Origin: Chitinophagales bacterium
GTDB taxonomy: Bacteria > Bacteroidota > Bacteroidia > Chitinophagales > JADIYW01
Length of the DNA stretch: 64,000 bases
Direction of reading: 5' to 3'
Assembly (NCBI GenBank): GCA_023957235.1
Contig: JAMLHI010000001.1
Coordinates: 496,001-560,000, forward strand
How positions within the stretch are numbered: position 1 is the first letter of the stretch; each line of letters starts with the position of its first letter. The notes beneath the pieces were generated by a model. That model did no database searches, had not been told where the DNA came from, and saw nothing but the letters and a program-made list of their open reading frames with translations. This document shows, piece after piece, positions 7,944 through 18,282 of this stretch. The translations under genes were made by a program, and so were the position numbers.

Positions 7944-10580
7944 TTACATTTTACTAATCAATTCCTTTGCTTTGTCCAGTGTGTATGCTCCTTTAATTTC
8001 TTTCTTGTCAAATACCATAAAATAAGCAAAATCATTCCCTGCTTGCCTTTCCCATTCGTTTCCAAGTCTGCACTTTGCTTCGCTGTCTGAACCGTCTAAA
8101 TGGTCGCCTTTGGTTTCTACTAAAATCGTTTTGCCTGATTTTGTCCGCATAATAAAGTCTGGGTAGTGATTGGCTTTAAATCCATTGATATAAAAACCTT
8201 TGCCTCGTTCTAAGTTTCTATGCCAAAATGCAATATTTGAGGAAGTTCCGATTTCCATGGCAACTCGTTCTTCAAAATTATTCATAGAGCCTTCTCTTTC
8301 GTAAAGTGAATTTCCAATGGATGACCCTGTATTACCTGGTACTATTTCATTCCCTAATTTCCAATTCACTTTGGTGTTGATTTTTTTGGATTTCAGCAAG
8401 TCCATAAATCGCCCTTCTGCATAAGTATCTGATAATTGACGGATTTTACTTTTAATCTTGTCTGTGTAACTCCATTTTCTCACCAAAATATCCCGAAGTT
8501 GTTCAGTGTTCATGCCATTTAAAATACGACCAACGTATGCCTTGATTTCTTGGTCAGGAATTGGGTACATATTTCCAATAATCTGCATCATTTGATGTGT
8601 AATGTCCGTTATTTGATTGTCTTTGGGTTTTGCTAAAATGTACTCTGCAATTGGGTCTTTAACCATCATGTCTTCAATTTTGGTAAAAGAAGGTCGGTAT
8701 TCATTCTTTTTAGATTCTTCTAAGTCGATTTTATATAAATCAGAAGAGATTTGGTCAAAATCAATTTTAATATCTTCGTCTGAAAGTTTGAAATCTTTAA
8801 GCAAGGATTCACGATTCAGTAACTCTTCTTCTGTCCCAAAAATATCGCTTGCGGCTACTCGAATAAAGAATTGAGGAAATTCAATCTTATCAATATAATT
8901 CTTGTTTGATTCTTTTACTTTATAACGTTTTACTTTTGTTCCCATTTCTTGAAATATAGTTGAGTCAACTGGTTGTCGTTCTTGTTCTTTTATTTGTTCT
9001 TCTAACTGTCGATTTTGTTCTTCCGCAATAGTTTCAATTTCTGTAATTACCGAAGTTGTTTCAGTTTCTTCTTCGTCTGCATTTGGGTCAAATGATACTC
9101 TATTTGCATCAATACTTTCTTCTTGCTGTTCTTCTTGTTGTTCAGGAAATAAGAATGATTCTACTGGAGAAATAGCAACAGATTCTTTTTCTTCTTCTGG
9201 TATTTTATCGACTTTGCGATAATCTTTTTCACTAAAACCAGATTCTTGTAAACCTTTTACAATACTCTGTAAAGTCTCATTGAACTTAGCCGAAGCTGTT
9301 AAAACATAAGAAAGATTTAGCTGAAATGATTTGTGTTTTTGAACATAAGGCTGACGCAATACACGCCCCAAGATTTGCTCCACATCTACAGCACTTGATT
9401 TATCGGCTAGAGATGCCAAAATGTAAGCAAAAGGACAGTCCCAACCCTCTTTTAATGCGTTTATGGTAATAATATATCGAACTTCACATTCCTTACTCAT
9501 TAAATCAACGCCTTTCAATTCATCAATATTAGCGGTTTTGATTTTGATATGATTTTCAGGGATTCCTAAACTTAGTAATTGTGCTTTTAGCTTTTCAAAA
9601 GTAGTGTTGTCGTCTTTAGTTTTAGGTTGTGCCTGAAATAATACAATCGGACGAATATATCTACCGCCTTCGGCTTCTTGTTTTTTAGCAAGATTCTCCA
9701 ATTTGCGTTGTAAATGTAACGCATTGTTAATGACTTCCGTTTTATCATAATTGTTATAGACAATTACAGGAAGTTTGACCATGTGTTCTTTTTTTAATTC
9801 TATTGCAGGAACAAGGCTAACGATATTACTATTATCTTTTGGAGTTGCTGTTAAGTCTAAAATAAAGGATGGATTTAAGTTTTTGAGCATATCTACGCTT
9901 AAATCACTTTCAGCATTATGACTTTCATCTACTACTAAAACAGGATTCAATGAACGCAACACATTGATTAACGCAGTATCATCTATTCCATCTAAAATAT
10001 GTTCGTTGCTTTTATATTGAGAAACAAAGGATTCTAATTGTCCATTTTCTTGATACACTTTCCGATCATCTTTATTTCTGGCTCTTAAACTTGCAAAACT
10101 CATTACAATAATGCTTAACTGGTCTTTTACAACGGTAGGGTTGAAATTTGAGCCTTGCAATAAATCTTCCTTTTGGTAAATTTCTACTCGATGATTGAAA
10201 AGGGAGTTTAATTTTTGACGATAAGGGTGTTCAGGATTGGAAAGTGCATTTACTGTTTGTTGTAATAAATTACTCCAAGGCACTAACCAAATAACAGCTT
10301 TCGGTTTTGCGGAATCGTAAGCAGAAAAAATAGTGTGTAAAGCATTCACAGCTATAAAGGTTTTACCACCTGCTGTTGGTACTTTTACACAAACATGCGC
10401 TGCATTAGGAATGTTGTTTTTATAGGGTTCCATTCCTGTATCGTCTAAGGGATTGTATGGACCTATTTTATCTTCCCAATATTGATTAAAGGCTTTAGAA
10501 AGATTTTTATGCTCTTGAACATACTCTAGATATTCTTCTAAGTTTTCTATTACTTTTCGTTGGTAGCTCTTTAATTCCAT
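7944..10580 (-). CDS. Type III restriction enzyme Res subunit (SF2 helicase plus PD-(D/E)XK nuclease)
   Basis: The ATP-dependent restriction subunit that works with Mod to cut unmethylated DNA. The 878-residue protein has Walker A PTAGGKT (68-74), a DESH box near residue 218, LDLTATP, and helicase motif VI in EQILGRVLRQPY. After an acidic, glutamine-rich linker (about 480-540) comes the C-terminal endonuclease: HYPDF near residue 803, then VETKGDH, the PD-(D/E)XK core. All catalytic residues look intact. Fic and a four-helix-bundle gene lie between it and mod, where the two subunits normally adjoin. Its start is 41 bases downstream of the four-helix-bundle stop; those 41 bases are the end of the AT-rich cassette. 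Confidence 0.92.
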   Translation of the reverse strand: MELKSYQRKVIENLEEYLEYVQEHKNLSKAFNQYWEDKIGPYNPLDDTGMEPYKNNIPNAAHVCVKVPTAGGKTFIAVNALHTIFSAYDSAKPKAVIWLVPWSNLLQQTVNALSNPEHPYRQKLNSLFNHRVEIYQKEDLLQGSNFNPTVVKDQLSIIVMSFASLRARNKDDRKVYQENGQLESFVSQYKSNEHILDGIDDTALINVLRSLNPVLVVDESHNAESDLSVDMLKNLNPSFILDLTATPKDNSNIVSLVPAIELKKEHMVKLPVIVYNNYDKTEVINNALHLQRKLENLAKKQEAEGGRYIRPIVLFQAQPKTKDDNTTFEKLKAQLLSLGIPENHIKIKTANIDELKGVDLMSKECEVRYIITINALKEGWDCPFAYILASLADKSSAVDVEQILGRVLRQPYVQKHKSFQLNLSYVLTASAKFNETLQSIVKGLQESGFSEKDYRKVDKIPEEEKESVAISPVESFLFPEQQEEQQEESIDANRVSFDPNADEEETETTSVITEIETIAEEQNRQLEEQIKEQERQPVDSTIFQEMGTKVKRYKVKESNKNYIDKIEFPQFFIRVAASDIFGTEEELLNRESLLKDFKLSDEDIKIDFDQISSDLYKIDLEESKKNEYRPSFTKIEDMMVKDPIAEYILAKPKDNQITDITHQMMQIIGNMYPIPDQEIKAYVGRILNGMNTEQLRDILVRKWSYTDKIKSKIRQLSDTYAEGRFMDLLKSKKINTKVNWKLGNEIVPGNTGSSIGNSLYEREGSMNNFEERVAMEIGTSSNIAFWHRNLERGKGFYINGFKANHYPDFIMRTKSGKTILVETKGDHLDGSDSEAKCRLGNEWERQAGNDFAYFMVFDKKEIKGAYTLDKAKELISKM

Positions 10581-10588
10581 ATTTCTCT

Positions 10589-11034
10589 AATTATGATTTA
10601 TGAATATTTAATGATGAATTTTTAGCGATTCAACTTTTGTTTTACAGTTAAAATTGAACTTTTGATTATTTTCAAAAGTTCAATTGCATTTTCATTTAAC
10701 TCATCCAATTCATTTTGACTTATATATTCTGTTTCTTTTAGTAACTCTAACCAATAACTGGTTTCATCACATTCTTTTTGGGCTATAGCTAACTTATGAA
10801 TAAAATCTGCTTTACTTTCAGCATTTTGGGCTTCGCGAACTAAAGCTCCAATTGCAGTTCCACTTCGTAAAAGTTGTTTGCTCAATACAAACTCTCTTTT
10901 TTCCGTAGAAAGAAGCTTATATAAATTCACAATTCTAATTGCAAAAACAAAAGATTTATCAAGCAAAATATTTTCCTTTTTATTCATAATTCAAAATTTT
11001 ATATTCATCATTCATATTTCATCATTCATATTTC
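10589..11034 (-). mobile_element. Four-helix-bundle cassette A with AT-rich inverted flanks (inferred element)
   Basis: The unit is the four-helix-bundle gene plus its flanks. The left flank (10589-10620) reads like TTATGAATATTTAATGATGA, and the right flank (10988-11034) carries the inverted words ATTCATCATTCAT twice. The left flank and gene end match those of cassette B at 13964-14384 almost base for base, so the two are copies of one unit. That it moves is inference; no transposase is encoded. Confidence 0.5.
10622..10987 (-). CDS. Four helix bundle protein (23S rRNA intervening-sequence / S23, Avd-like)
   Basis: A 121-residue all-helical protein of the family first found in 23S rRNA intervening sequences and related to the Avd accessory protein of diversity-generating retroelements. 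Typical blocks are KSFVFAIRIVNLYKLL, LSKQLLRSGTAIGALVREAQ, AESKADFIHKLAIAQKECDE and SYWLELLKETEYI. The family forms pentameric barrels that bind nucleic acid; its usual role in free-standing form is unknown. The gene lies between fic and res on the same strand. A same-length broken copy lies upstream of mod, and a divergent one sits in the type I locus. Confidence 0.92.
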   Translation of the reverse strand: MNKKENILLDKSFVFAIRIVNLYKLLSTEKREFVLSKQLLRSGTAIGALVREAQNAESKADFIHKLAIAQKECDETSYWLELLKETEYISQNELDELNENAIELLKIIKSSILTVKQKLNR

Positions 11035-11149
11035 CTCGTGCATAACAAAACCACTTTTTTTGTGCATAACATTTTAACGTGGATAAAAAAACGTGTTTTT
11101 TGTCCATGAAAAAAGAACATGTCCAAAAATTTCCACTTTCTTATCCATA

Positions 11150-12214
11150 TTAACGTTGTTCTAAAATTCTAAGTAGTGGTTCATTAATGTAATAATTAAA
11201 TTTACCAATTTTCACTTTGCTTAATAATCCAGCATCTGTAAGTGTATTTAAATAACTGGAAGCCGTATTTCTGTGCACTTTCAATTCACGCTCCAAAAAA
11301 CTGTTCTTGGTGTAGGGATGTTTAAAAAGAATATTAATTAAATCGTGACTGTAAAAACTGAAATTACTGCGAATCTTCTTTTTGTATTCATCCATTAGTA
11401 GCTTTATCTTGTTAACCACCACGATAGTTTCTTTTGCTGTAAGTTCAACACCTTTTAGCATCCACACTATCCATTCCTCCCAACTGTCTTTGGTGCGTAC
11501 CTCCTGCAACAAGCGATAATAATCACTTTTATTCTTTATGATATAACTACTTAAATAAAGAACCGGAATATCCAATAAACCCTGCTGAACCAAATACAAG
11601 ATATTTAGCAAGCGACCCGTTCTGCCATTACCGTCAAAAAAAGGATGGATGCTTTCAAATTGGAAATGAATGACGGGCATCTTTATCAATGCATCTGTTT
11701 CGTGAAATTCAGGTACGTTAATATATTGTTCCAAATTATCGAGTAAAGATTTTATATGCTCATAGTGCTGTGGTGGCGTATAAACAACTTCTTGCGTTCT
11801 CGGATTTTTCAAAACAGTACCTGGTATTTTTCGAATAGGATGGTTGGGCGAAATGATGTGTTGTATTTTGGAAATATCATTAATGGTTAATAGCCCTTTA
11901 GTACGAACAATATCCAATCCCAATTTTATAGCTTTTGAATAATTAAGAGCTTCTTTTGCGGTAACAGAAGCCACCGTTTCATCGATACTGGCTTGGTACA
12001 TTTCATCATCTGTAGTCACTATATTCTCAATCTCATTACTATCTTTGGCTTCTTGTAGTGTAAGTGTATCAAGTAATATTTGAGAATTGGGGATTTTGGA
12101 CACCTCTCCTTTTAGCTGTCCTAAAGCACGTGATGCTTTGTTAAGCTGCTTTAAAATAGCAACAGATTCACAGTCTATCCTTGGAGGTAAGTTTTGTATT
12201 TTAATTTCTTCCAT
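11150..12214 (-). CDS. Fic-domain AMP-transferase-like protein with N-terminal inhibitory motif and winged helix
   Basis: Fic enzymes attach AMP or a related group to a target protein. The 354-residue protein has the catalytic motif HPFFDGNGRTGR starting at His190. Residues 59-64, SNEIEN, fit the (S/T)xxxE(G/N) inhibitory helix placed N-terminal to the Fic core, that is class II self-inhibition. The C-terminal ~90 residues look like a winged helix (HPYTKNSFLEREL, HRNTASSYLNTLTDAGLL), so DNA binding is likely. It starts three bases after the mod stop and is surely co-transcribed with it. The target is unknown; a toxin, a regulator of the restriction operon or an antiphage effector are all possible. 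Confidence 0.9.
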   Translation of the reverse strand: MEEIKIQNLPPRIDCESVAILKQLNKASRALGQLKGEVSKIPNSQILLDTLTLQEAKDSNEIENIVTTDDEMYQASIDETVASVTAKEALNYSKAIKLGLDIVRTKGLLTINDISKIQHIISPNHPIRKIPGTVLKNPRTQEVVYTPPQHYEHIKSLLDNLEQYINVPEFHETDALIKMPVIHFQFESIHPFFDGNGRTGRLLNILYLVQQGLLDIPVLYLSSYIIKNKSDYYRLLQEVRTKDSWEEWIVWMLKGVELTAKETIVVVNKIKLLMDEYKKKIRSNFSFYSHDLINILFKHPYTKNSFLERELKVHRNTASSYLNTLTDAGLLSKVKIGKFNYYINEPLLRILEQR

Positions 12215-12217
12215 AAG

Positions 12218-13954
<1,737 letters not shown>

Positions 13955-13963
13955 ATCTTTTAA

Positions 13964-14384
13964 AATTATGATTTATGAATATTGAATGATGAATTATTAA
14001 CGATTTAAATTTTGCTTTACAATCAAAATTGAGCTTTTGATTATTTTCAATAGTACCGTTGCTTCTACATTCATACTTTCACATTTATTTTGTTTAATAT
14101 ATTCTGTTTCTTTTAGTAACTCTTACCAATAACTAGTTTCATCATATTCTTTTTGAGCAATAGCTAACTGATGAATAAAATCCGCCTAGCTCTTTATATT
14201 TTGAGCTTCATGAATGAAAATACCATTCGCAGTTCCACTTCGTAAAAGTTGTTTGCTCAAAACAAACTCCTTCTTCTCAACAGAAAGAACCTTATAGATA
14301 TTTACAATCCTAATGGCGAAATCAAAAGATTTATCAAGGAGGACATTTTTTCTTTTATTCATAATTCATAATTTTGCATTCATC
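13964..14384 (-). mobile_element. Four-helix-bundle cassette B (decayed copy) with AT-rich flanks (inferred element)
   Basis: The left flank AATTATGATTTATGAATATT (13964-13983) repeats the left flank of cassette A exactly. The interior is the dead four-helix-bundle gene, and the right flank (14363-14384) carries ATTCATAATTTTGCATTCATC. It sits directly before the mod start. Confidence 0.5.
13997..14362 (-). pseudogene. Broken four helix bundle gene, copy of the one at 10622-10987
   Basis: Read on the minus strand from the ATG at 14360-14362 it gives MNKRKNVLLDKSFDFAIRIV and then LSKQLLRSGTANGIF, followed by a TAG after EAQNIKS, ADFIHQLAIAQKEYDETSYW, a TAA, and ELLKETEYI, ending at LNR. Its length is exactly the 366 bases of the intact copy, with no net indel: only substitutions, including two in-frame stops. 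That pattern suggests loss of function after duplication rather than a sequencing error. It lies between the xre gene and mod and could still serve as the mod leader. Confidence 0.88.
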
Positions 14385-14385
14385 A

Positions 14386-14592
14386 CTATTTATCTTTATT
14401 AGAGATTATCAATTCTTTTACGTCAATATCTAGAATTTCAGCAATTTCCATTAATGTTTCCAGTCTAGGTTGTTGTCGGTTTTGTGCATAAGCATTTACC
14501 ATATTGTAGCTTTTGCCGAGCTTCTCAGCCAACCAAGTCTGTTTAATTCCTTTTTGTTCCAACACTTGTTTAATTCGGTTCATTTCAGACAT
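14386..14592 (-). CDS. XRE-family helix-turn-helix regulator (possible restriction controller)
   Basis: A 68-residue Cro/C1-type DNA-binding protein: KQTWLAEKLGKSYNMVNAYA forms the helix-turn-helix, followed by NRQQPRLETLMEIAEIL. It consists of little more than the single domain, the size of C-proteins that time expression of restriction genes. It is first on the strand that continues through the dead four-helix-bundle copy into mod, fic, the intact four-helix-bundle gene and res. Control of that operon is therefore a reasonable inference. The last few residues overlap the edge of cassette B. Confidence 0.85.
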   Translation of the reverse strand: MSEMNRIKQVLEQKGIKQTWLAEKLGKSYNMVNAYAQNRQQPRLETLMEIAEILDIDVKELIISNKDK

Positions 14593-14672
14593 TGTTTATT
14601 CAGGCACTAAAATAGTCAGTTTATTTTAAACATCTCAAAAAACTGTGTATATAATGTAAATATTTTGTTCGG

Positions 14673-14849
14673 ATGGCGGTGGGGAAGGACAAACTCTTTG
14701 GTTTTTTTGGCGTTGGGTTGAGCGTTGGGAAAACCATTATTAATCAATCTTCAGAATCTTTACATGAAGCCCATAAAAATCATATACAATCCCTGGAAAA
14801 TGAAATCAAACATTTAAGAGACATCTTAAACAAAGTTTTATCTAAATAA
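14673..14849 (+). CDS. Possible 58-residue ORF or remnant with a C-terminal coiled helix
   Basis: Opens MAVGKDKLFGFFGVGLSVGK and ends in SLENEIKHLRDILNKVLSK, a pattern like the C-terminal helix of many Bacteroidota helix-turn-helix regulators. It is divergent from the xre gene. The N-terminal half has no recognisable domain, so this may be the tail of a lost regulator rather than a working gene. Confidence 0.25.
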   Translation: MAVGKDKLFGFFGVGLSVGKTIINQSSESLHEAHKNHIQSLENEIKHLRDILNKVLSK

Positions 14850-14860
14850 ATCAAAAAATC

Positions 14861-15499
14861 TCATCTCTGACCAAACTGATATGAAAGACCACCTTCTACC
14901 CATCCCCTCGAACCGAAATTCAATTGAATGTATGGTGAAAACCGATATTTTAGCCTCATTCCTATTGGGGCAATATTGAATACCGGAATGATTTTATGAT
15001 AGCTGCCTGTCTGCTCACCCAAGTCAGTGTCATGGGCTTTTACGTTGTAGTACAAGAGACCCACTTCTGCCCCAAAATACATTTGCACCGTCTTATTACG
15101 CAGGTAGTGAAAGTAAAGATTAGGAGTAAGTGTATAGATTTGTGTAAACTGTTTTCTGTGCGAATATTTCCCATTTTCAAGCACATCATAATTTAACTTA
15201 TAATATCCTGTAGTAAAAGAAACACCCCAACTCCCTCTTTCTTTAAATGGATGACTATAGGAAAGAATCAATGAAGAAAATTTTGATTCCTGTTCATTTT
15301 TAATGCTACCATTTTCACTGCTTTCAATATTTTCGGCATTTTCTATCAAACCCCAAAGTCCAGCATAAATCTTATTGAATGTGTTATAGCCATATCCAAC
15401 CTGAACCTGATGTTTGTGCTCAGAGGTACTTTCCTGAGCATATAAAGAAGTGGCGAGAATAAAAATTCCGCCAAACAATGTTAATATATCTTTTATCAT
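14861..15499 (-). CDS. Predicted outer-membrane beta-barrel protein
   Basis: A 212-residue protein with a signal peptide (IKDILTLFGGIFILATSLYA, cut before QES). The rest alternates polar and aromatic or hydrophobic residues in strands such as SSLILSYSHPF, WGVSFTTGYYKLNY, LTPNLYFHYL and MRLKYRFSPYIQLNFGSRGW. It ends in a strand with a C-terminal FGQR. This is the pattern of a small eight-stranded barrel of the porin-like family common in Bacteroidota. No close family name can be given. A 199-base gap separates it from the LRR gene. It appears monocistronic. Confidence 0.7.
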   Translation of the reverse strand: MIKDILTLFGGIFILATSLYAQESTSEHKHQVQVGYGYNTFNKIYAGLWGLIENAENIESSENGSIKNEQESKFSSLILSYSHPFKERGSWGVSFTTGYYKLNYDVLENGKYSHRKQFTQIYTLTPNLYFHYLRNKTVQMYFGAEVGLLYYNVKAHDTDLGEQTGSYHKIIPVFNIAPIGMRLKYRFSPYIQLNFGSRGWVEGGLSYQFGQR

Positions 15500-15698
15500 T
15501 AGATGAATACTTTTTCTGTGTGCATATAATCGACAGCTCGGTCAGTCACGTTGATAAGAAGTAAACCTTTATAGTTCTTATCTAATAAATCAATGAATAT
15601 TTAAAAATTATTCCAATAATTAATAGAACGTTTTTTAAGACATCTGTGACTTGTTCAGTTCTTACTTTGTAAAAACTTTACTATTATAACTGTGCTTT

Positions 15699-18236
15699 CT
15701 ACTGTATCACTATCTTCTTAGAAACAATATCATTCCCTCGTTGTGCCTGTACGAGATAAGTACCTTTTGCTAATCTATCTAATTGGATAGACAAAATTTG
15801 CCTGTCTTTGTATTGTTTTGTAAAAACAATTTTCCCTTCAATATCTATCACATTAACTTGTATAGGTCGATTGGTATTACTTTTTAACTCCACATAGAAA
15901 TTTCCTTTGGATGGATTAGGATAAACAGATAATTGGATATTGCTAATCTTTTGTTTTACCGAAGTAATCACTTTGTTTTTAATTTCTGAAACAGCCTCAT
16001 TAGTAGTGACTGGCAGGTTGTAATCAAAATAGATATCTGCGTAGTTTTTGATGCTGTCACCAATTTGTAAGTGGTCTTTGAGTTGGATGCTGAAAGCAAC
16101 ATAACCATGTTTGTCAGGCTCTGTAAAAGGCAGCTGTATATCACTGAAAATGAATTGAACTTTATTTTCATTGCTGATTTGTGTATGGCAAATATGTGAA
16201 GCACTGGTAACGAGTAAAGAATTGACATCAAAAACAGTCGTGTCGATATAGTCTGTAACGACTACATTTTCGGCAGGAGCAGTACCTGTATTTTCAAAAC
16301 GAATGAGATAGTTGACTCTTTTACCGACCATATCCGGAGTGATGATATCACCTTCCAAGCAGGTTTTATCATTTGGGTCATAGCTGCCAATAACTGTTTG
16401 GTAAAGAATAGCTGTATTATCATCAGGGGTTTCATCTGTCTGAGCTGTGATATTTACCGAGAAATTCAAAACATCATTGACATTGACTGCCGGATTGTCA
16501 GTAGGAGCGTTGGTGCGCATAGTAATCAGAGCTGATCTACTTTCAAATGGAGCAAGATTGGTAAAATTAAATGTAAGTAATCCGAAATCTGATTGGTCTG
16601 CAACAGGAGATGAAGAGATAGAATTCATCTTATTATCATCAAAATGGAATGTTACAGAACCACTCTGAGTAGTTGTTCCCTGATTTTTGTAGACAATTTT
16701 ATACTGAGCATCTGAAAATCCAGGGCGTGCTGCTCTAACAGGAATAATACTAACCGCTAAGTCATTGAAATTTCCTTTTGGAGTAATACAAAATGCAGGA
16801 GAAGATGGGTTGGGTATGGTATAAGTAGCATTTGTAGGACTAACACTAAAATAATCTGGATGGTCTAATATTGGCTGGAATGTATAAGTTCCAGCTTCTA
16901 AATGAATAGAAAAGTTGCCGTCGGTTCCGGTAATTGCAAATCCGGTATCTACAGCATTGCTGATTTTAATTTTGAGATGAGGGTAGGTTTTATCATTTTC
17001 ATCACAACCGTCATTTTCGAGGTCTAACTTCGTTTGACCATTCAATACATAGTATGCTCCATCGGTAGCTGAATTACAGAATGAACTGATACTAATGTAT
17101 GAAAATGCCCCCCACTCTCCACTATTCGCCATCTGTAACAATTCTTCTATTTCACTGGCATCTGCACAGAGATATTTTAAATCACCAATTACAAAATTGT
17201 CATAAATTTCATTGTGTACCCCATTTTTTATAATTAAGACTTCTATTGGATTGCCAGCAACATCTAATAAGTCAAGTAGTGGTAAATTGCTGACATCCAA
17301 TCTGGTAAGTTGATTGTTTTCACAAGTCAAAAAAGTCATCTGCGGAGAATTGCTCAAGTCTAAATGTGTAAGTTGGTTGTTACCACAGTTTAATAATTCT
17401 AACGCATTGAGTTTTGTTAGATTTAAATCTGATAATTTATTAGCCCCACAATCTAGTTGTTTTAAACTTGTTAAATTATCAATATCTAAATTAGATATTA
17501 TGTTATTGTAACAATTTAATGTAATTAAATTGATTAGCTTGGGTATGTCTAAAGTAGTTAATTTGTTGCTATTGCATATTAATGTCCTTAGACTTGATAA
17601 ATTACCTATCTCTAAGGTTGTTAATTCGTTGTAACCACAATTTAACTCTTCAAGGTTCGGTACATTATTTAGATTAAGTGTGTTTAATATGCCTGACCAT
17701 TGATCGTGACCACAATTAAAAGATTTTAAACTTGGTAAATTGTTTAACGTGATATTGGTTACGGACCTGCAGTTGCTTATGTTTATGTCTTTTAATTCAT
17801 ATAAATCACTGATATTTATGCTTGTTAACTGCTGATTCGATTTGCAGGATAGAGAAACAAGGTTTTTTAGCGCATCTACATTTAGACTTGTAAGTCGATT
17901 TGCACTTAAATCAAGAGTTTCTAATTGAGTCAACTGACTTAAATCAATACTTGAAATTCTATGAAAAGCAATTTTTAAATCTTTTAAATTGGTAAAATAT
18001 TGTAATCCTTCTGTATTGAATATAGAACTAAAGTATGAGCCAACACCATGAAAGGATAACTTGGTGACTTGTAGAGCTTCGTTTATCTGTATCTCTTTAT
18101 CTCCGTTTTTATCTACTCCAGCCTCTATTAATCTTACTTTAAAAACTGAATCGGGTATTGAGATATTCTGTGCGGAAACAAGATTGCTTGTAGCAATAAG
18201 TGTCAAAGCAAAAATAAAGAATATAGGTTTTTTCAT
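15699..18236 (-). CDS. Secreted leucine-rich-repeat protein with type IX secretion type A tail (paralogue 1)
   Basis: An 845-residue exported protein beginning MKKPIFFIFALTLIATSNL with a signal peptide. An EF-hand-like VDKNGDKEIQINEA segment precedes roughly fourteen 21-residue leucine-rich repeats of the form LxxLNCGxNQLTxLDLSxx. Then come a carboxypeptidase-regulatory/SdrD-B-like domain (KLDLENDGCDENDKTYPHLK), a conserved DUF11-like block with NYLIRFENTGTAPAENV, and a type A sorting tail (LSVYPNPSKGNF ... ISKKIVIQ-like end). A longer frame starts at 18317, but its first 27 residues overlap the end of the neighbouring gene and precede the signal peptide, so I place the start at 18236. It is the tandem paralogue of the next gene; the binding partner is unknown. 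Confidence 0.9.
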   Translation of the reverse strand: MKKPIFFIFALTLIATSNLVSAQNISIPDSVFKVRLIEAGVDKNGDKEIQINEALQVTKLSFHGVGSYFSSIFNTEGLQYFTNLKDLKIAFHRISSIDLSQLTQLETLDLSANRLTSLNVDALKNLVSLSCKSNQQLTSINISDLYELKDINISNCRSVTNITLNNLPSLKSFNCGHDQWSGILNTLNLNNVPNLEELNCGYNELTTLEIGNLSSLRTLICNSNKLTTLDIPKLINLITLNCYNNIISNLDIDNLTSLKQLDCGANKLSDLNLTKLNALELLNCGNNQLTHLDLSNSPQMTFLTCENNQLTRLDVSNLPLLDLLDVAGNPIEVLIIKNGVHNEIYDNFVIGDLKYLCADASEIEELLQMANSGEWGAFSYISISSFCNSATDGAYYVLNGQTKLDLENDGCDENDKTYPHLKIKISNAVDTGFAITGTDGNFSIHLEAGTYTFQPILDHPDYFSVSPTNATYTIPNPSSPAFCITPKGNFNDLAVSIIPVRAARPGFSDAQYKIVYKNQGTTTQSGSVTFHFDDNKMNSISSSPVADQSDFGLLTFNFTNLAPFESRSALITMRTNAPTDNPAVNVNDVLNFSVNITAQTDETPDDNTAILYQTVIGSYDPNDKTCLEGDIITPDMVGKRVNYLIRFENTGTAPAENVVVTDYIDTTVFDVNSLLVTSASHICHTQISNENKVQFIFSDIQLPFTEPDKHGYVAFSIQLKDHLQIGDSIKNYADIYFDYNLPVTTNEAVSEIKNKVITSVKQKISNIQLSVYPNPSKGNFYVELKSNTNRPIQVNVIDIEGKIVFTKQYKDRQILSIQLDRLAKGTYLVQAQRGNDIVSKKIVIQ

Positions 18237-18282
18237 GACTGATGTTTTGTTTAAATGTCTTTTGTAATTTCTGTCAACTTTC

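Noticed and set aside
11071-11148. Small minus-strand ORF beginning MDKKVEIFG just after fic
   Set aside because: It ends after roughly two dozen residues, covers the repetitive spacer and has no protein-like features.
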